DNA of 64,000 nt from Marinobacterium rhizophilum DSM 18822 (GTDB lineage Bacteria; Pseudomonadota; Gammaproteobacteria; Pseudomonadales; Balneatricaceae), in NCBI RefSeq assembly GCF_000378045.1, contig NZ_KB899104.1:1-64000 (forward strand). Direction: 5' to 3'. The notes below the pieces were generated by a model that saw only the letters and a list, made by a program, of their open reading frames with translations, was not told where the DNA came from and did not search any database. The position numbers were made by a program, and so were the translations under genes. Positions 25,292 to 35,022 of the stretch are shown piece after piece. Position 1 is the first letter of the stretch; each line of letters opens with the position of its first letter.

Positions 25292-26092
25292 CTATTTTTG
25301 CGCCAGCGCCGCCCAGTCCTGTGAACTAATCCCGTGCACGACAAAGAAGGGATTCAGGATGTGCGCGGTATTGGCATAGCTCAGCGGGGTACCGTCCAAC
25401 TGGATCACCGCTCCGCCGGCCTGCTCGACCACCGCCTGGGCGGCCGCGGTATCCCACAGTGACGTAGGGCCAAGGCGCGGATAGACATCGGCCGCCCCTT
25501 CGGCGACCAGGCAGAGCTTGAGCGAGCTGCCCATGGCGACCATCTCGTGCTGACCCAGCTTTTCCAGCCAGGCCGTTGTTTCAGCGCCAGCATGGGAGCG
25601 GCTGCCCACCACCCGCCAGCAATCGCCCTGCACATGTTCGCTGACACGAATCGGCTGTCGTCCCTCGGCATCCACCTTGAACGCCCCCAGTCCCTTGAGC
25701 CCCAGATAGGCAACATCCAGCACCGGGGCATAGACAACACCGAGCACCGCCACACCGTTTTCGATCAAGGCCACATTGACGGTGAATTCGCCATTTCGCT
25801 TGATGAACTCCTTGGTACCATCAAGCGGATCCACCAGCCAGTAGCGGCCGCTGGCATCGGCCCCCGTGAAGGCCGCTGTATCCTCTTCCGACAGTATCGG
25901 CATGTCCGGCGTCAGCGCAGCCAGGCGTGCCACGATCAGCTCGTGGGCCGCCGCATCGGCTTCCGTGAGCGGCGACTTGTCGGCTTTTTCTTCCACACTG
26001 AACTCACGGCCGTAGATCGCCATGATGGCCTCGCCCGCTTCGCGCGCTATCCGCTCCACGCTATCGAGCAGCGTCTGATCAATCGCTGTCAT
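25292..26092 (-). CDS. cysQ: 3'(2'),5'-bisphosphate nucleotidase
   Basis: A 266-residue inositol-monophosphatase-fold enzyme. Metal motifs are visible: ILSEED, DPLDGTKEF and the C-terminal WDTAAAQAVVEQAGG. CysQ removes 3'-phosphoadenosine 5'-phosphate (PAP), the by-product of PAPS-dependent sulfotransferases and PAPS reductase. The ATG at 26092 is preceded by GGGAGAG. The frame extends upstream to 26257, but that part is translated REP sequence. It follows cysNC on the same strand after a 160-base spacer full of REP units. Next to PAPS synthesis and a sulfotransferase, PAP recycling fits well. Confidence 0.93.
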   Translation of the reverse strand: MTAIDQTLLDSVERIAREAGEAIMAIYGREFSVEEKADKSPLTEADAAAHELIVARLAALTPDMPILSEEDTAAFTGADASGRYWLVDPLDGTKEFIKRNGEFTVNVALIENGVAVLGVVYAPVLDVAYLGLKGLGAFKVDAEGRQPIRVSEHVQGDCWRVVGSRSHAGAETTAWLEKLGQHEMVAMGSSLKLCLVAEGAADVYPRLGPTSLWDTAAAQAVVEQAGGAVIQLDGTPLSYANTAHILNPFFVVHGISSQDWAALAQK

Positions 26093-26135
26093 TGTTCTCT
26101 CCCTATGCAAATTGGTTAAACCCATCGTCGACCTT

Positions 26136-26247
26136 TGTGGGAGCCCGTTCCTCCGGGCGAATTGAATAGGCACCGAGGCCGTTCGCCCACCGAGTGGGCC
26201 CCCACAACAGGTGAAAGTATCCTGGGAGCCAGACCGTCCGGGCGAAT
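26136..26247. repeat. REP/BIME cluster, family A, copy 2 (three units)
   Basis: There are three related palindromic units. 26136-26161 (TGTGGGAGCCCG...GGGCGAA) and 26222-26247 (CTGGGAGCC...GGGCGAAT) point one way, and 26182-26205 (TTCGCCCAC...CCCACA) is inverted. They fill the cysQ-cysNC spacer and belong to the same family as 20691-20755 and 30098-30155. Confidence 0.75.
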
Positions 26248-26253
26248 GGGGTA

Positions 26254-28161
26254 TCAACCCACCAGCATGGCGCGCTCGTCCAGCATGGCGACGATCATCT
26301 CGGCCGCCTGCTCCGGCGTCTGCCGCGTGGTATCAATATGAATCTCGGGATTCTCCGGTGCTTCGTAGGCGGAATCGATACCGGTGAAGTTTTTCAGCTC
26401 GCCGCGACGCGCCTTCTTGTACAGGCCCTTCGGATCGCGGTCCTCGGCGACACTTAGCGGTGTGTCGATAAAGACTTCGATAAACTCACCCTCGGCCACC
26501 AGATCCCGCGCCATGTCCCGCTCGGAACGGAACGGCGAAATAAAGGCCGCCAGCACAATCAGGCCGGCGTCCACCATCAGGCTGCCGACCTCGGCCACAC
26601 GGCGAATGTTCTCGACCCTGTCAGCATCAGTAAAGCCCAAGTCCCGGTTCAGGCCATGGCGCACGTTATCGCCATCCAGCAGGTAGGTATGGTGGCCGCG
26701 GGCATGGAGTTTCTTTTCCACCAGGTTGGCGATGGTCGACTTGCCGGCGCCGGACAGACCGGTCAGCCACAGCAGGCAGGGCTTCTGGGACTTGGTGGCA
26801 CTGCGTACAGCCTTGTCGACATCGACGTGCTGCATGTGGATGTTCTGGCTGCGACGCAGCGCGAACTTCAGCATGCCGGCACCGACGGTGCTGTTGGTCA
26901 TGCGATCGATCAGGATCAGACCACCGGTATCCTGATTGATTTCGTAGGGATCAAAGGCGATGGCACGATCAAGAGTCAGGTTGCAGATACCGATGGCGTT
27001 GAGTTCCAGCTTCTTCGCCGCCGTGTGCTCAAGGGTGTTGACGTTGACCTGGTACTTGATCTCGCTGACCTGGGCGGTCACCGTGCGGGTGCCGATTTTC
27101 AGCAGATAAGAGCGCCCTGGCAGCAACGGCGCCTCGTGCATCCACACAATGGTCGCCTCGAACTGGTCCGCCGTTCCGGCCGGCGCTGCGATATCGGAAA
27201 TCACGTCACCGCGGGAAATATCGATCTCATCGGCCAGTGTCAGCGTAATGGACTGCCCGGCCACCGCCTGCTCCAGATCGCCATCATAGGTGACGATGCG
27301 GGCAATGGTGCTCTCCTTGCCGGAGGGCTGCACGCGGATGCGATCACCCGGGCGCACCACGCCGCTGGCGATGGAGCCTGCAAAGCCGCGGAAATCCAGG
27401 TTCGGGCGATTGACCCACTGCACCGGCATGCGGAATGCACCCTGCTGCAGGCGTTCCTCATCAAGTTCGACCGTTTCGAGGTATCCCATCAGGGTGGTGC
27501 CATGGAACCAGGGCATGCGCTCGCTGTGGCTGGTGATATTGTCACCCTTGAACGCCGACATCGGTATAAAGGTCACGTTCTCGATGCCGACGTGGCGTGC
27601 GAATTCGCGGTATTCCTCGACGATCCGGTTGTAAGTCTTCTCCGAGTAATCGACCAGGTCCATCTTGTTGATTGCCACGACGATATGGCGGATGCCGATC
27701 AGCGACATCAGGTAACTGTGGCGGCGGGTCTGGGTCAGGATGCCCTTGCGTGCATCGACCATCAGGATGGCCGCATCGGCAGTCGAAGCGCCGGTCACCA
27801 TGTTGCGGGTGTACTGCTCGTGCCCCGGGGTATCGGCGACGATGAACTTGCGCCGGTCCGTGGAGAAGAAGCGGTAGGCCACATCGATAGTAATGCCCTG
27901 CTCACGCTCGGCGGCCAGACCGTCCACCAGCAGCGCGAAGTCGATTTCGTCACCCTGGGTACCGAACTTCTTTGAGTCTGCCTCGATCGCCGCCAGTTGG
28001 TCTTCAAACAGCATCTTGGATTCAAACAACAGGCGGCCAATCAGGGTGCTTTTGCCATCATCGACACTGCCGCAGGTGATAAAACGTAGCAGCCCCTTGC
28101 GCTCGTGCGCCTTGAGGTACTGCTCAATATCCGTTGAAATCAGATCCGATACATGTGCCAT
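26254..28161 (-). CDS. cysNC: Bifunctional ATP sulfurylase GTPase subunit / APS kinase
   Basis: A 635-residue CysN-CysC fusion. The N-terminal EF-Tu-like GTPase has GSVDDGKST (31-39), DTPGHEQY and NKMDLVDY, followed by beta-barrel domains. The C-terminal APS kinase (from about 455) has its P-loop GLSGAGKST at 468-476 and [10 protein letters not shown]. With CysD it makes APS and then phosphorylates it to PAPS. Its ATG overlaps the cysD stop by one base (TGATG), so translation is coupled. The fused form, also seen as NodQ in rhizobia, favours PAPS output. Here it stands within a capsule locus that encodes a sulfotransferase. Confidence 0.96.
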   Translation of the reverse strand: MAHVSDLISTDIEQYLKAHERKGLLRFITCGSVDDGKSTLIGRLLFESKMLFEDQLAAIEADSKKFGTQGDEIDFALLVDGLAAEREQGITIDVAYRFFSTDRRKFIVADTPGHEQYTRNMVTGASTADAAILMVDARKGILTQTRRHSYLMSLIGIRHIVVAINKMDLVDYSEKTYNRIVEEYREFARHVGIENVTFIPMSAFKGDNITSHSERMPWFHGTTLMGYLETVELDEERLQQGAFRMPVQWVNRPNLDFRGFAGSIASGVVRPGDRIRVQPSGKESTIARIVTYDGDLEQAVAGQSITLTLADEIDISRGDVISDIAAPAGTADQFEATIVWMHEAPLLPGRSYLLKIGTRTVTAQVSEIKYQVNVNTLEHTAAKKLELNAIGICNLTLDRAIAFDPYEINQDTGGLILIDRMTNSTVGAGMLKFALRRSQNIHMQHVDVDKAVRSATKSQKPCLLWLTGLSGAGKSTIANLVEKKLHARGHHTYLLDGDNVRHGLNRDLGFTDADRVENIRRVAEVGSLMVDAGLIVLAAFISPFRSERDMARDLVAEGEFIEVFIDTPLSVAEDRDPKGLYKKARRGELKNFTGIDSAYEAPENPEIHIDTTRQTPEQAAEMIVAMLDERAMLVG

Positions 28162-29942
28162 CAGAAATAGCCCTCCTGCTTCTTCTTCTCCATCGATGCC
28201 GCCGAATCGTGATCGATCACGCGCCCTTGCCGCTCGGAGGTCTTGGTCAACAACATTTCCTGAATGATCGCCGGCAACGTATCGGCCTCAGACTCAACCG
28301 CACCGGTCAGCGGGTAGCAGCCCAGGGTACGGAAACGCACCTTGCGCATCATTGGTACTTCACCCGGCTGCAGCGGCATGCGCTCGTCATCCACCATGAT
28401 GAGCGCGCCGTCACGCTCGACCACCGGACGCTCGGCAGAATAGTAGAGGGGCACAATGGGGATGCCTTCCAGGTAGATGTACTGCCAGATATCCAGCTCG
28501 GTCCAGTTAGAGAGCGGGAAGACACGAATGCTTTCCCCCTTGTGCTTGCGCGAATTGTAGAGCTTCCAAAGTTCCGGACGCTGATCCTTGGGGTCCCAGC
28601 GATGCTGGGCGCTGCGGAACGAAAAGATCCGTTCCTTGGCACGGGATTTCTCCTCGTCTCGGCGTGCACCGCCGAAGGCCGCATCGAAACCGTACTTGCC
28701 CAGCGCCTGCTTGAGGCCTTCGGTTTTCATGATATCGGTATGGATCGCCGAACCGTGGGTGAACGGATTGACGTCCTTCTCGATGCCCTCAGGGTTGGTA
28801 TGGACCAACAGGTCCATGCCCAGGTCCTGCACCATCTTGTCGCGGAAGCTGTACATCTCGCGGAACTTCCAGCGGGTATCCACATGCAGCAGCGGGAACG
28901 GCGGCACCGAGGGTGCGAATGCCTTCATCGCCAGATGCAGCATCACCGCACTGTCCTTGCCGATTGAATAAAGCATGACCGGGTTTTCGGCCTCGGCCAC
29001 CACCTCGCGCATGATGTGGATACTTTCGGCTTCCAGCCGTTGCAAATGTGTCAGTGCCATCATTGCCCTCGACGTGTCTGTGTTTGCGATGCGCGAACCC
29101 GGGGCTACCGGGGAGGCGTGTGTAGCGTGCGTTGAACTCTTTCGGCTGGCTGGCGGGGATTGCGCCGGCATTGCCAGAAGCCTGAATGATGTGGCATGGC
29201 GGGTTAACCAGTCTTGAACATTCGGCTCGTGATTGAACTGTGCGCCATGAAAAACCAGTCCAACCGGACCATCAAAAGCCGCCAGCAAGCGTTCAAAAAA
29301 CGCCTGATAGAGGCCAGAGAGCGGAGGCTGCTCGCTCAGCAGCCAGAACTGTCGCGCCCGCCCAGCATGCACGTACAGCTGGTAACAGGATTTGCCGTCA
29401 AGCGGATTAACGATACGACGCAAGCCACCCCAAAGCAGGGCACCGCCCTGCTTTCGAAGGCTTGCCTCCAGCGGCTTGAGCTGGTCCTTGCTCCAGCGCT
29501 GCATTGCCACACTCAACGGACCGGTGGTCTGCGTGGCCTTGAGCTCCGGCGCAACCAACTGCCACTGCTGCAGCAGGCGCGTGAGGCTGCGGGCAGTCAA
29601 CTGGACGCCGAGCTGTTCCTGCACCCAGTCGAGAATGTCGTCGGCCTGCCAGAGTTCATAGCCGCCTGGGCAGGCTTGCGCCGATGCCGCAAACAGATGG
29701 TGCAGCAGCGCCTGCTCGCGATCGGGATCCAGACTTCGACCGGAGCCCGCCTTGCGACCGCGCGGCTTCACGTCGACCGCGGCCCAGCCGCCGGCAACAA
29801 ATGCCTTGTACGCCGCAATCACGGTGGGCGCGCTAAGACCGGCCTGCTTGGCGGCTTGTGCCACCGTCGCACCGTCAATCCGCTGCTGAACGGCCAGGTG
29901 TCGACGCTTGTTTAATTCTTCAGGCGCTAAATGTTTTACCAT
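28161..29942 (-). CDS. cysD: IS630-type HTH/transposase relic fused in frame to CysD
   Basis: One uninterrupted frame of 593 residues. Residues 294-593 are a complete CysD (ATP sulfurylase small subunit): [15 protein letters not shown], the block [21 protein letters not shown] and a C-terminal KKKQEGYF. Residues 1-260 resemble an IS630 transposase: an HTH ([24 protein letters not shown]), a winged helix ([14 protein letters not shown]) and an RNase-H-like part in which the DDE acids are gone (VFHGAQFNH where vlDNaxxH is expected). A 30-residue Ser/Pro/Ala linker joins them. An internal ATG at 29063 has its own GAGGG, so CysD alone (28161-29063) may also be made. It is first in the cysD-cysNC-cysQ run. 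Confidence 0.9.
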   Translation of the reverse strand: MVKHLAPEELNKRRHLAVQQRIDGATVAQAAKQAGLSAPTVIAAYKAFVAGGWAAVDVKPRGRKAGSGRSLDPDREQALLHHLFAASAQACPGGYELWQADDILDWVQEQLGVQLTARSLTRLLQQWQLVAPELKATQTTGPLSVAMQRWSKDQLKPLEASLRKQGGALLWGGLRRIVNPLDGKSCYQLYVHAGRARQFWLLSEQPPLSGLYQAFFERLLAAFDGPVGLVFHGAQFNHEPNVQDWLTRHATSFRLLAMPAQSPPASRKSSTHATHASPVAPGSRIANTDTSRAMMALTHLQRLEAESIHIMREVVAEAENPVMLYSIGKDSAVMLHLAMKAFAPSVPPFPLLHVDTRWKFREMYSFRDKMVQDLGMDLLVHTNPEGIEKDVNPFTHGSAIHTDIMKTEGLKQALGKYGFDAAFGGARRDEEKSRAKERIFSFRSAQHRWDPKDQRPELWKLYNSRKHKGESIRVFPLSNWTELDIWQYIYLEGIPIVPLYYSAERPVVERDGALIMVDDERMPLQPGEVPMMRKVRFRTLGCYPLTGAVESEADTLPAIIQEMLLTKTSERQGRVIDHDSAASMEKKKQEGYF

Positions 29943-29966
29943 TCAATTCACATTAACTCATTGAAT
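29941..29966. promoter_or_regulatory. Inverted repeat at the fusion gene start (possible operator)
   Basis: ATTCAAT (29941-29947) and ATTGAAT (29960-29966) form a perfect dyad with 12 bases between, touching the start codon of the HTH-CysD fusion. The position suits autoregulation by its HTH module. This is a position-based inference in AT-rich sequence where short dyads arise by chance. Confidence 0.3.
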
Positions 29967-30014
29967 TTTAATAAAAATTATTAAAACATCAGCATATTAG
30001 GCCTGATAACTATC

Positions 30015-30047
30015 GACAGTGTATAAAACATACTCCTACAATGACAA
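30015..30047 (-). promoter_or_regulatory. Candidate sigma-70 promoter for cysD-cysNC-cysQ
   Basis: Reading the minus strand, TTGTCA (30047-30042) is followed after 16 bases by TATACA (30025-30020). These are fair -35 and -10 boxes, about 80 bases upstream of the ATG at 29942. The surrounding 29943-30097 is AT-rich and otherwise empty. Confidence 0.4.
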
Positions 30048-30097
30048 CTCGTTTATGCGTGAGGCATGAGGCGTAACATGCACCCTAGTCCGGTGAA

Positions 30098-30155
30098 TGT
30101 GGGAGCCCACTCTGTGGGCGAAAAATGATATTCGCCCGGAGACCGGGCTCCCACA
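30098..30155. repeat. REP/BIME pair, family A, copy 3
   Basis: Inverted units at 30098-30122 (TGTGGGAGCCC...GGGCGAA) and 30131-30155 (TTCGCCCGG...CTCCCACA) lie between divergent genes. The second is the exact reverse complement of 20691-20714. Confidence 0.8.
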
Positions 30156-30228
30156 ACGCATAATCACTTAGCGAGCAGTGGCGGCAAATCAAGCCCTCAA
30201 AGGGATCAGAAAGGAAAACGAACCATCC

Positions 30229-31955
30229 ATGGAAAGCTGGAGCGTACTGATATCGGTTGTCGTGCTGCTGGGACTGCTGACCAGTGGCCGCGTGCCGCCG
30301 GCCGTTCTCTTCACCGGCTGGGCCGGCGGCTTTGCGCTGCTCGGGGTCGTCGACAGTAGTGATATGCTGGCCAGTCTGGCCAACCCCGCGCTGGCCACCC
30401 TGGTGCTGCTGATGCTGGTATCGCTCGCACTGGAGCGCTCCCACCGTCTTGACCAGCTGTCTGAACGCTTGCTGCGTGGCAGCGAAAGCACCGCACTGCT
30501 GCGCCTGATGGGCACAAGTGCGTTGCTGTCGGCGTTTCTCAACAACACAGCGGTAGTCGCCTCCTTCCTTGGCGCCATCAGTCGCCAGCGAAAAATCACG
30601 TCGTCCCGGCTGCTGATCCCGCTCTCGTTCGCGTCGATACTGGGCGGCATTACCACGCTGATTGGCACCTCGACCAACCTGGTGGTCAGCTCGTTTGCGG
30701 TCAATGCGGGGCTGCCGGCGCTCGATATGTTCCAGTTCAGCCTGGTGGGCGTGCCGGTGGCACTGCTCTGCATGCTGGTACTTCTGTTCAGCGCAAAGCA
30801 ATTACCCAAACACAACAACGGTGAACAGGAATCGAGCCAGGAATACTTTCTGGCCGCGCAGGTTCTGCACGACTCACCGCTGATCGGCAAGAGCATCGAA
30901 GAAAACAGACTGAGGAAACTGGACGGGCTTTTTCTGCTGGAGATCGAACGGGAGGGTCATCTGATCAGCCCGGTCGGGCCCGAGGAGATCATTCATGCCG
31001 GTGACATACTGGCATTCACCGGGGAGGTGCAAAAAGTTCAGACGCTGCAGCGCTTTCAGGGGCTGGAACTGTTTGGTAGTCGGGCCGACGACCTGCTGAC
31101 CACCAACTTGGTGGAGGTGGTGATCTCGAACGAATCTGAGCTGGCCAACCGCACGCTGCAGGAAGTGGATTTTCGAACCATGTTCAATGCCGGCGTGGTG
31201 GGCATCAGGCGGGGGGAGAAACGCATAAAGGAGCAGCTGGGCCGAATCCCGTTGCGGGTAGGCGACAGCCTGCTGCTGGCGGTGGGGGCTGACTTTCGGC
31301 AGCACCGCAATCTGGATCGCAACTTCCATGTCCTGAGCGGCTCGCTGCAGCGCCCCAAACTCAGCGATGCCCAAAGCACCCTGGCGCTGTCCGGTTTTGC
31401 CGCGGTAATCGTCGCAGCCACCCTCGGCCTGATGCCGCTGTTCAATGGCCTGCTGCTGCTGCTCGGTGCGCTGCTGGCAAGCCGTGTCCTGACCATCAGC
31501 GAAATGCGCCGGCGCTTTCCGTTCGAGCTGCTGCTGCTGATCGGCTCGGCGCTCACCATTGCCCGGGGCCTGGAAGCGTCCGGCGGCGCGCAGCTGGTCG
31601 CCAACTTTATTCAGAACTATGCCAACGGCTTCGGCGTCATGGGTGCCTTTGTCGGCATTTACCTGCTTACCCTGCTGCTCACCGAAACCGTGACCAACAA
31701 TGCCGCAGCCGCCCTGGCATTTCCAATTGCCCTGTCGACCGCCCAGGCTTTCGACGCCGACCCGCTCCCTTCATCATGGCTGTCGCCTATGGCGCCAGCG
31801 CCTGCTTCCTGATTCCCTTCGGCTACCAGACCCACCTGATGGTCTATTCGCCAGGACGATATCGCCTGCAGGACTATGTTAAAACCGGCCTTCCGGTAAG
31901 CCTGGCCTATTCGGCCGGCGTTCTCATACTGGTGCCGCTGGTGTTTCCGTTTTGA
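30229..31955 (+). pseudogene. SLC13-type permease with RCK_C (TrkA-C) domains, frameshifted near its end
   Basis: The frame encodes a divalent-anion/sulfate-type permease: N-terminal helices, NNTAVVASFLGAI, the hallmark LGGITTLIGTSTNLVVSS, two cytoplasmic RCK_C domains (about residues 195-360) and a second helix set with LTETVTNNAAAALAFPIA. At about 31768 the frame shifts (it continues as SSWLSPMAPAPAS and stops at 31810-31812). One base later the other frame reads FIMAVAYGASACFLIPFGYQT, the expected C-terminus, to a TGA at 31953-31955. Adding one base gives about 575 residues. It could be a real mutation or a sequencing error. It diverges from the cys genes, so sulfate uptake is a good guess. 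Start 30229 (MESWSV) is preferred to GTG 30178. Confidence 0.78.
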
Positions 31956-31969
31956 TTTAGCGTGTTGAT

Positions 31970-34114
31970 TTATCGTTTCAGGAAGCGGTTTCTGACCAAT
32001 CGGTAGGCCCTGGTCTTGAAACTGTCCGGCTTGGTTGTGGAGCGCTGGATCGCGAGCAAGGCTATCGCGGTTTCCGCATTGATCTGGTCGCCCATCTTCG
32101 GATCAACATAGACCGGATACAGAATCAACGTGCCGGCGACCAACTGCTCCAGGCTCAGGCGCCGCGTACGCCGCGAGCACTGCAGGCGATCTTCGGTCAG
32201 CCCCCAGCCGGCATAAAACGGCATTCCGTAGGTCACGACTTTCACGCCGCGAAGCAGGGCTTCAAACCCGCTGAGGGATGAGAGCGTGTGCACTTCATCA
32301 ACCCGATCGAGAAGATCGGTAATGGCAACATCCCGTATCTCCAGGTCGCAGAGACGCGCCGCATTGATGTCACCATAACGCCCTCCTCCCACCACATCCG
32401 GATGCGGCTTATAGATAATAAAGGCGTCTGGATTGGTCTCGCGCACCGCCTCGAGCAGCCCGTGATTCGTTTTGATAACCGGTGAGCCTTTTGCAATCGA
32501 CGCATCAGTTTCCACCTGCCCCGGCACAAGGATCAACCGCCGGTCGCGCGGCAAATCAAGTGGTGCCGATGTGCCGACGTTGTATTTCGACACGCGAAGC
32601 GAAACGAGCTTTTCACGCAGGAGGCTCGCACGCTCCAGCATATCGGGCGTAAAGTCCGTTTCCTGCAGCAGGACCTCAAGGTCGCTTGGCGCGGTAGCAT
32701 CGTAATAAATTCCCCGCGAATCAAGCACCAGCGACAATGGCCGCACCAGATCGGCGCCCAATCCCACCGAACGCACAAACCCGTCCTCCATACGCCACAG
32801 CGCGACTCCAGCAATGGAACAGGCAGAGACAAACTCAGGTGCGAGCGCACTGGCCCAGCTGAGGACAGCCGTCTTCGAGCCAACACGCTGCAGCAATTCT
32901 GGATGACGGTGACCAAAGCGCAGCGTCGCAGCCGATCCAAGAAATGCAGGCACAAACGAGCGCTTCCAGCGCGAAAAGCCAACGCCCAGCCAGTCGCCAC
33001 GCAGACACTCCCGCACGCGCTTCTGGTCGGCGATCAGCGCGATGGTGTCTTCCAGCTCACAGCGCTCCCCGGTATAGGGATTGATGTATCGGCAATACCG
33101 CAGATAAGCCGCGGCAAATACCTGCTCAAGCGAACGCTGTACGCCCCTTCGCTCACACTTCTGGCGATCCCGGGTAAGACCCCAGCCAGCATAGAACGGC
33201 ATGCCGAAACAATACACCTCCTTGCCCGCCATCAGCGCGTCGAAGCCAAGCTGGCTCGTCACCACGTAGACCTTGTCAACGGCATCCAGCAACGCCCAGG
33301 GCGACAAATCTTCCCCGATCAGCCTGCAGTTGCGCGCCAGTGCCAGTTCGAGCAGATAGCCCTTCTTCTTGCCGCAGATCACATCGGGGTGAACCTTGAC
33401 CAGCACCTCCGCACCCGGATTCTGCGCTATCGCAGCCTCAAGCATTTGCGTGAAGGTACTTTCTTCTGCCAGTCCGTAACCAATCGATGGATCGCCGAAT
33501 GTCTGGTCAACGACCAGTACCCGTGGCACCCATTCGTTGGCGCCGCGCACCCCAGCAAACTCCTTCGCGGCGAACAACTCTGGCTCGGTACTGGTTCCAA
33601 CGGGGGAGGTGTCCTTTGGGTACATCGCTCCTGCGCTGTACGGTGCCACCTCGTTGTAGGAGCCGCGCCTCGCGGCGAACAACTCTGATCCCAGCGGCAC
33701 ATCAGGCGCATGATTGTATTTGGAGAGGCGATAGCAACGCAGCAGTTCCATACACGCCTGGGCACGCGCAAGCTCTGCGGCCGAGAAATTCGCCGCGACG
33801 ATTAGTTGCTCAAGATCACTCGGGCGGGTGGCATCGTAGTAAATGCCAGTCGCATCAACAATCAGGCTATGCAGCGGTGCGCCAGCAACGCCGAGGCCCA
33901 AGGAGCGCAGAAAGCCATCCTCAAGCGACAGATAGGGTAGGCCCTTTTTAGCGGCATAGCGGCGCGCCCTGTCCGCGGTAGGCTTCAGCCCCCAGCCCAC
34001 GACCTGGCTGATTGCCGTGCGCGGGGTATTCCAGCCAATACGCCGGCTGGGCGACTGCAGCAATTCATCCAGAAAGGGTATACGTGCAATTCCCGGTGAG
34101 AAATAACCGATCAT
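31970..34114 (-). CDS. kpsC: KpsC capsule poly-Kdo linker transferase with a repeat-derived insertion
   Basis: A 714-residue tandem protein. Each half carries the KpsC signature: SLEDGFLRSLGLG / RMEDGFVRSVGLG, DATGIYYDATRPSDLE / DSRGIYYDATAPSDLE, then VHPDV / PHPDV and FYAGWGLT. KpsC alternates beta-2,4 and 2,7 Kdo residues onto the KpsS product at the inner membrane. The first half contains an extra stretch (about residues 144-190) where ELFAAR and ELFAAK recur 35 residues apart. The DNA there is a repeat insertion (see 33565-33687). The ATG overlaps the preceding glycosyltransferase stop as ATGA. Confidence 0.95.
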   Translation of the reverse strand: MIGYFSPGIARIPFLDELLQSPSRRIGWNTPRTAISQVVGWGLKPTADRARRYAAKKGLPYLSLEDGFLRSLGLGVAGAPLHSLIVDATGIYYDATRPSDLEQLIVAANFSAAELARAQACMELLRCYRLSKYNHAPDVPLGSELFAARRGSYNEVAPYSAGAMYPKDTSPVGTSTEPELFAAKEFAGVRGANEWVPRVLVVDQTFGDPSIGYGLAEESTFTQMLEAAIAQNPGAEVLVKVHPDVICGKKKGYLLELALARNCRLIGEDLSPWALLDAVDKVYVVTSQLGFDALMAGKEVYCFGMPFYAGWGLTRDRQKCERRGVQRSLEQVFAAAYLRYCRYINPYTGERCELEDTIALIADQKRVRECLRGDWLGVGFSRWKRSFVPAFLGSAATLRFGHRHPELLQRVGSKTAVLSWASALAPEFVSACSIAGVALWRMEDGFVRSVGLGADLVRPLSLVLDSRGIYYDATAPSDLEVLLQETDFTPDMLERASLLREKLVSLRVSKYNVGTSAPLDLPRDRRLILVPGQVETDASIAKGSPVIKTNHGLLEAVRETNPDAFIIYKPHPDVVGGGRYGDINAARLCDLEIRDVAITDLLDRVDEVHTLSSLSGFEALLRGVKVVTYGMPFYAGWGLTEDRLQCSRRTRRLSLEQLVAGTLILYPVYVDPKMGDQINAETAIALLAIQRSTTKPDSFKTRAYRLVRNRFLKR
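33565..33687. repeat. REP-type palindrome (family B) inside kpsC with an 18-bp flanking direct repeat
   Basis: The 18-mer TCGCGGCGAACAACTCTG occurs at 33565-33582 and 33670-33687, exactly 105 bases (35 codons) apart. The 24 bases 33656-33679 (GTAGGAGCC...GCGGCGAA) are the perfect reverse complement of the core of array unit 3 at 60426-60449. The element is translated in frame, without a stop, as part of KpsC. Confidence 0.85.
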
Positions 34115-35022
34115 AACGAGTTACGCGCACCTTGCAGCAGACGGGCCCGATAGACCTCGTCCCCCGCCAGCTGCAGAATGGCCTCAACCCAGGCCGCTTT
34201 GTCCATCGGTACCAACAACCCATTGTCACCGTGCGTGACAATACGTTCATATATGGTTCCCGGGGCATAGATACCCACGGCACCCGCCTGGGTGATATCA
34301 AAAAACTTGGTATGCGAACGCGCGCGATTGAAAGGTGAATCGAGCAAAGGGGCAAGACCAACCGTGCGCCCAGGCCTCTGCAGCAACGCCTGATACGCAG
34401 GCCAGTTCATCGAATGTAGCACATGGACCCGCGGCACATTTGCAAACAGTTTACGCACCTTTTGATTACCAATAATTTCGAACGTAAGTTCGGGCGCACG
34501 CTCCAGCACTTCTGCAACAACGGGGTACAGCCACTCGATCTCGTCATAATGTGAAGCCGACCCATGGTAAAACAGGGTCGTGACCGCCGGAGTCGATAGA
34601 TGCGGTGATTGCGGATACAACAGTTGCGGCTGCCACTCCTGGTACTTTTCCAGCAGCCAGGGCGTCGACACCCAGAGTTCCACGCCAAACGCCTTCAACC
34701 AGCGCTGGTGGCGCCATATTAGCTGCAAGAGCTTCCAACGATAACGCCAAGGCAGGCCGGAGTGAGCCTTCAGGTCCAGCAGGTCGTCGTCCATGAAGAG
34801 CACAACCTTTCCCAAACTCGCTTTGTTCCGTTCCACCCAGCGCCGCCACTGTGGCGTGATATAACGTACGAAAATGACACGGTCGATCTCCCCCCCGTCG
34901 TCCGGTGGACCATCGTACAAAAGGAGCCGTTCACAGCGGAAATCACCGTTTTCCAGCTTCGGCAGGATGAAAAAATCCGTCGACGGATTGGCAGCCTGCT
35001 CGACTATCAGCGCTCTGGTCAT
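34111..35022 (-). CDS. GT4/GT1-like glycosyltransferase
   Basis: A 303-residue protein with a GT-B-like layout. It has an acidic VVLFMDDDLLDL near residue 80, FYHGSASHYDEIEWLYP at the start of the C-terminal Rossmann domain, and a donor-site region with VGLAPLLDSPFNRARSHTKFFDITQAGAVGIYA. It would add one sugar to the capsule repeat at the cytoplasmic face. I chose the ATG at 35022, which overlaps the upstream stop as ATGA; the longer frame (35052) has no such support. Its own stop overlaps kpsC in the same way. The sugar specificity is not readable. Confidence 0.8.
   Translation of the reverse strand: MTRALIVEQAANPSTDFFILPKLENGDFRCERLLLYDGPPDDGGEIDRVIFVRYITPQWRRWVERNKASLGKVVLFMDDDLLDLKAHSGLPWRYRWKLLQLIWRHQRWLKAFGVELWVSTPWLLEKYQEWQPQLLYPQSPHLSTPAVTTLFYHGSASHYDEIEWLYPVVAEVLERAPELTFEIIGNQKVRKLFANVPRVHVLHSMNWPAYQALLQRPGRTVGLAPLLDSPFNRARSHTKFFDITQAGAVGIYAPGTIYERIVTHGDNGLLVPMDKAAWVEAILQLAGDEVYRARLLQGARNSL

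Noticed and set aside
26093-26257. N-terminal extension of CysQ
   Set aside because: It would translate REP repeats. GGGAGAG before ATG 26092 and the family N-terminus define the start.
26656-27975. Plus-strand open frame of 439 codons opposite cysNC
   Set aside because: Shadow frame of a highly conserved gene. No ribosome site or domain.
29214-29915. Plus-strand open frame opposite the transposase-like part of the CysD fusion
   Set aside because: The opposite strand has coherent HTH and winged-helix motifs; this frame shows none.
31700-31882. Separate small gene overlapping the permease end
   Set aside because: That frame is an unrelated shadow. The third frame here holds the displaced permease C-terminus, best explained by a frameshift.
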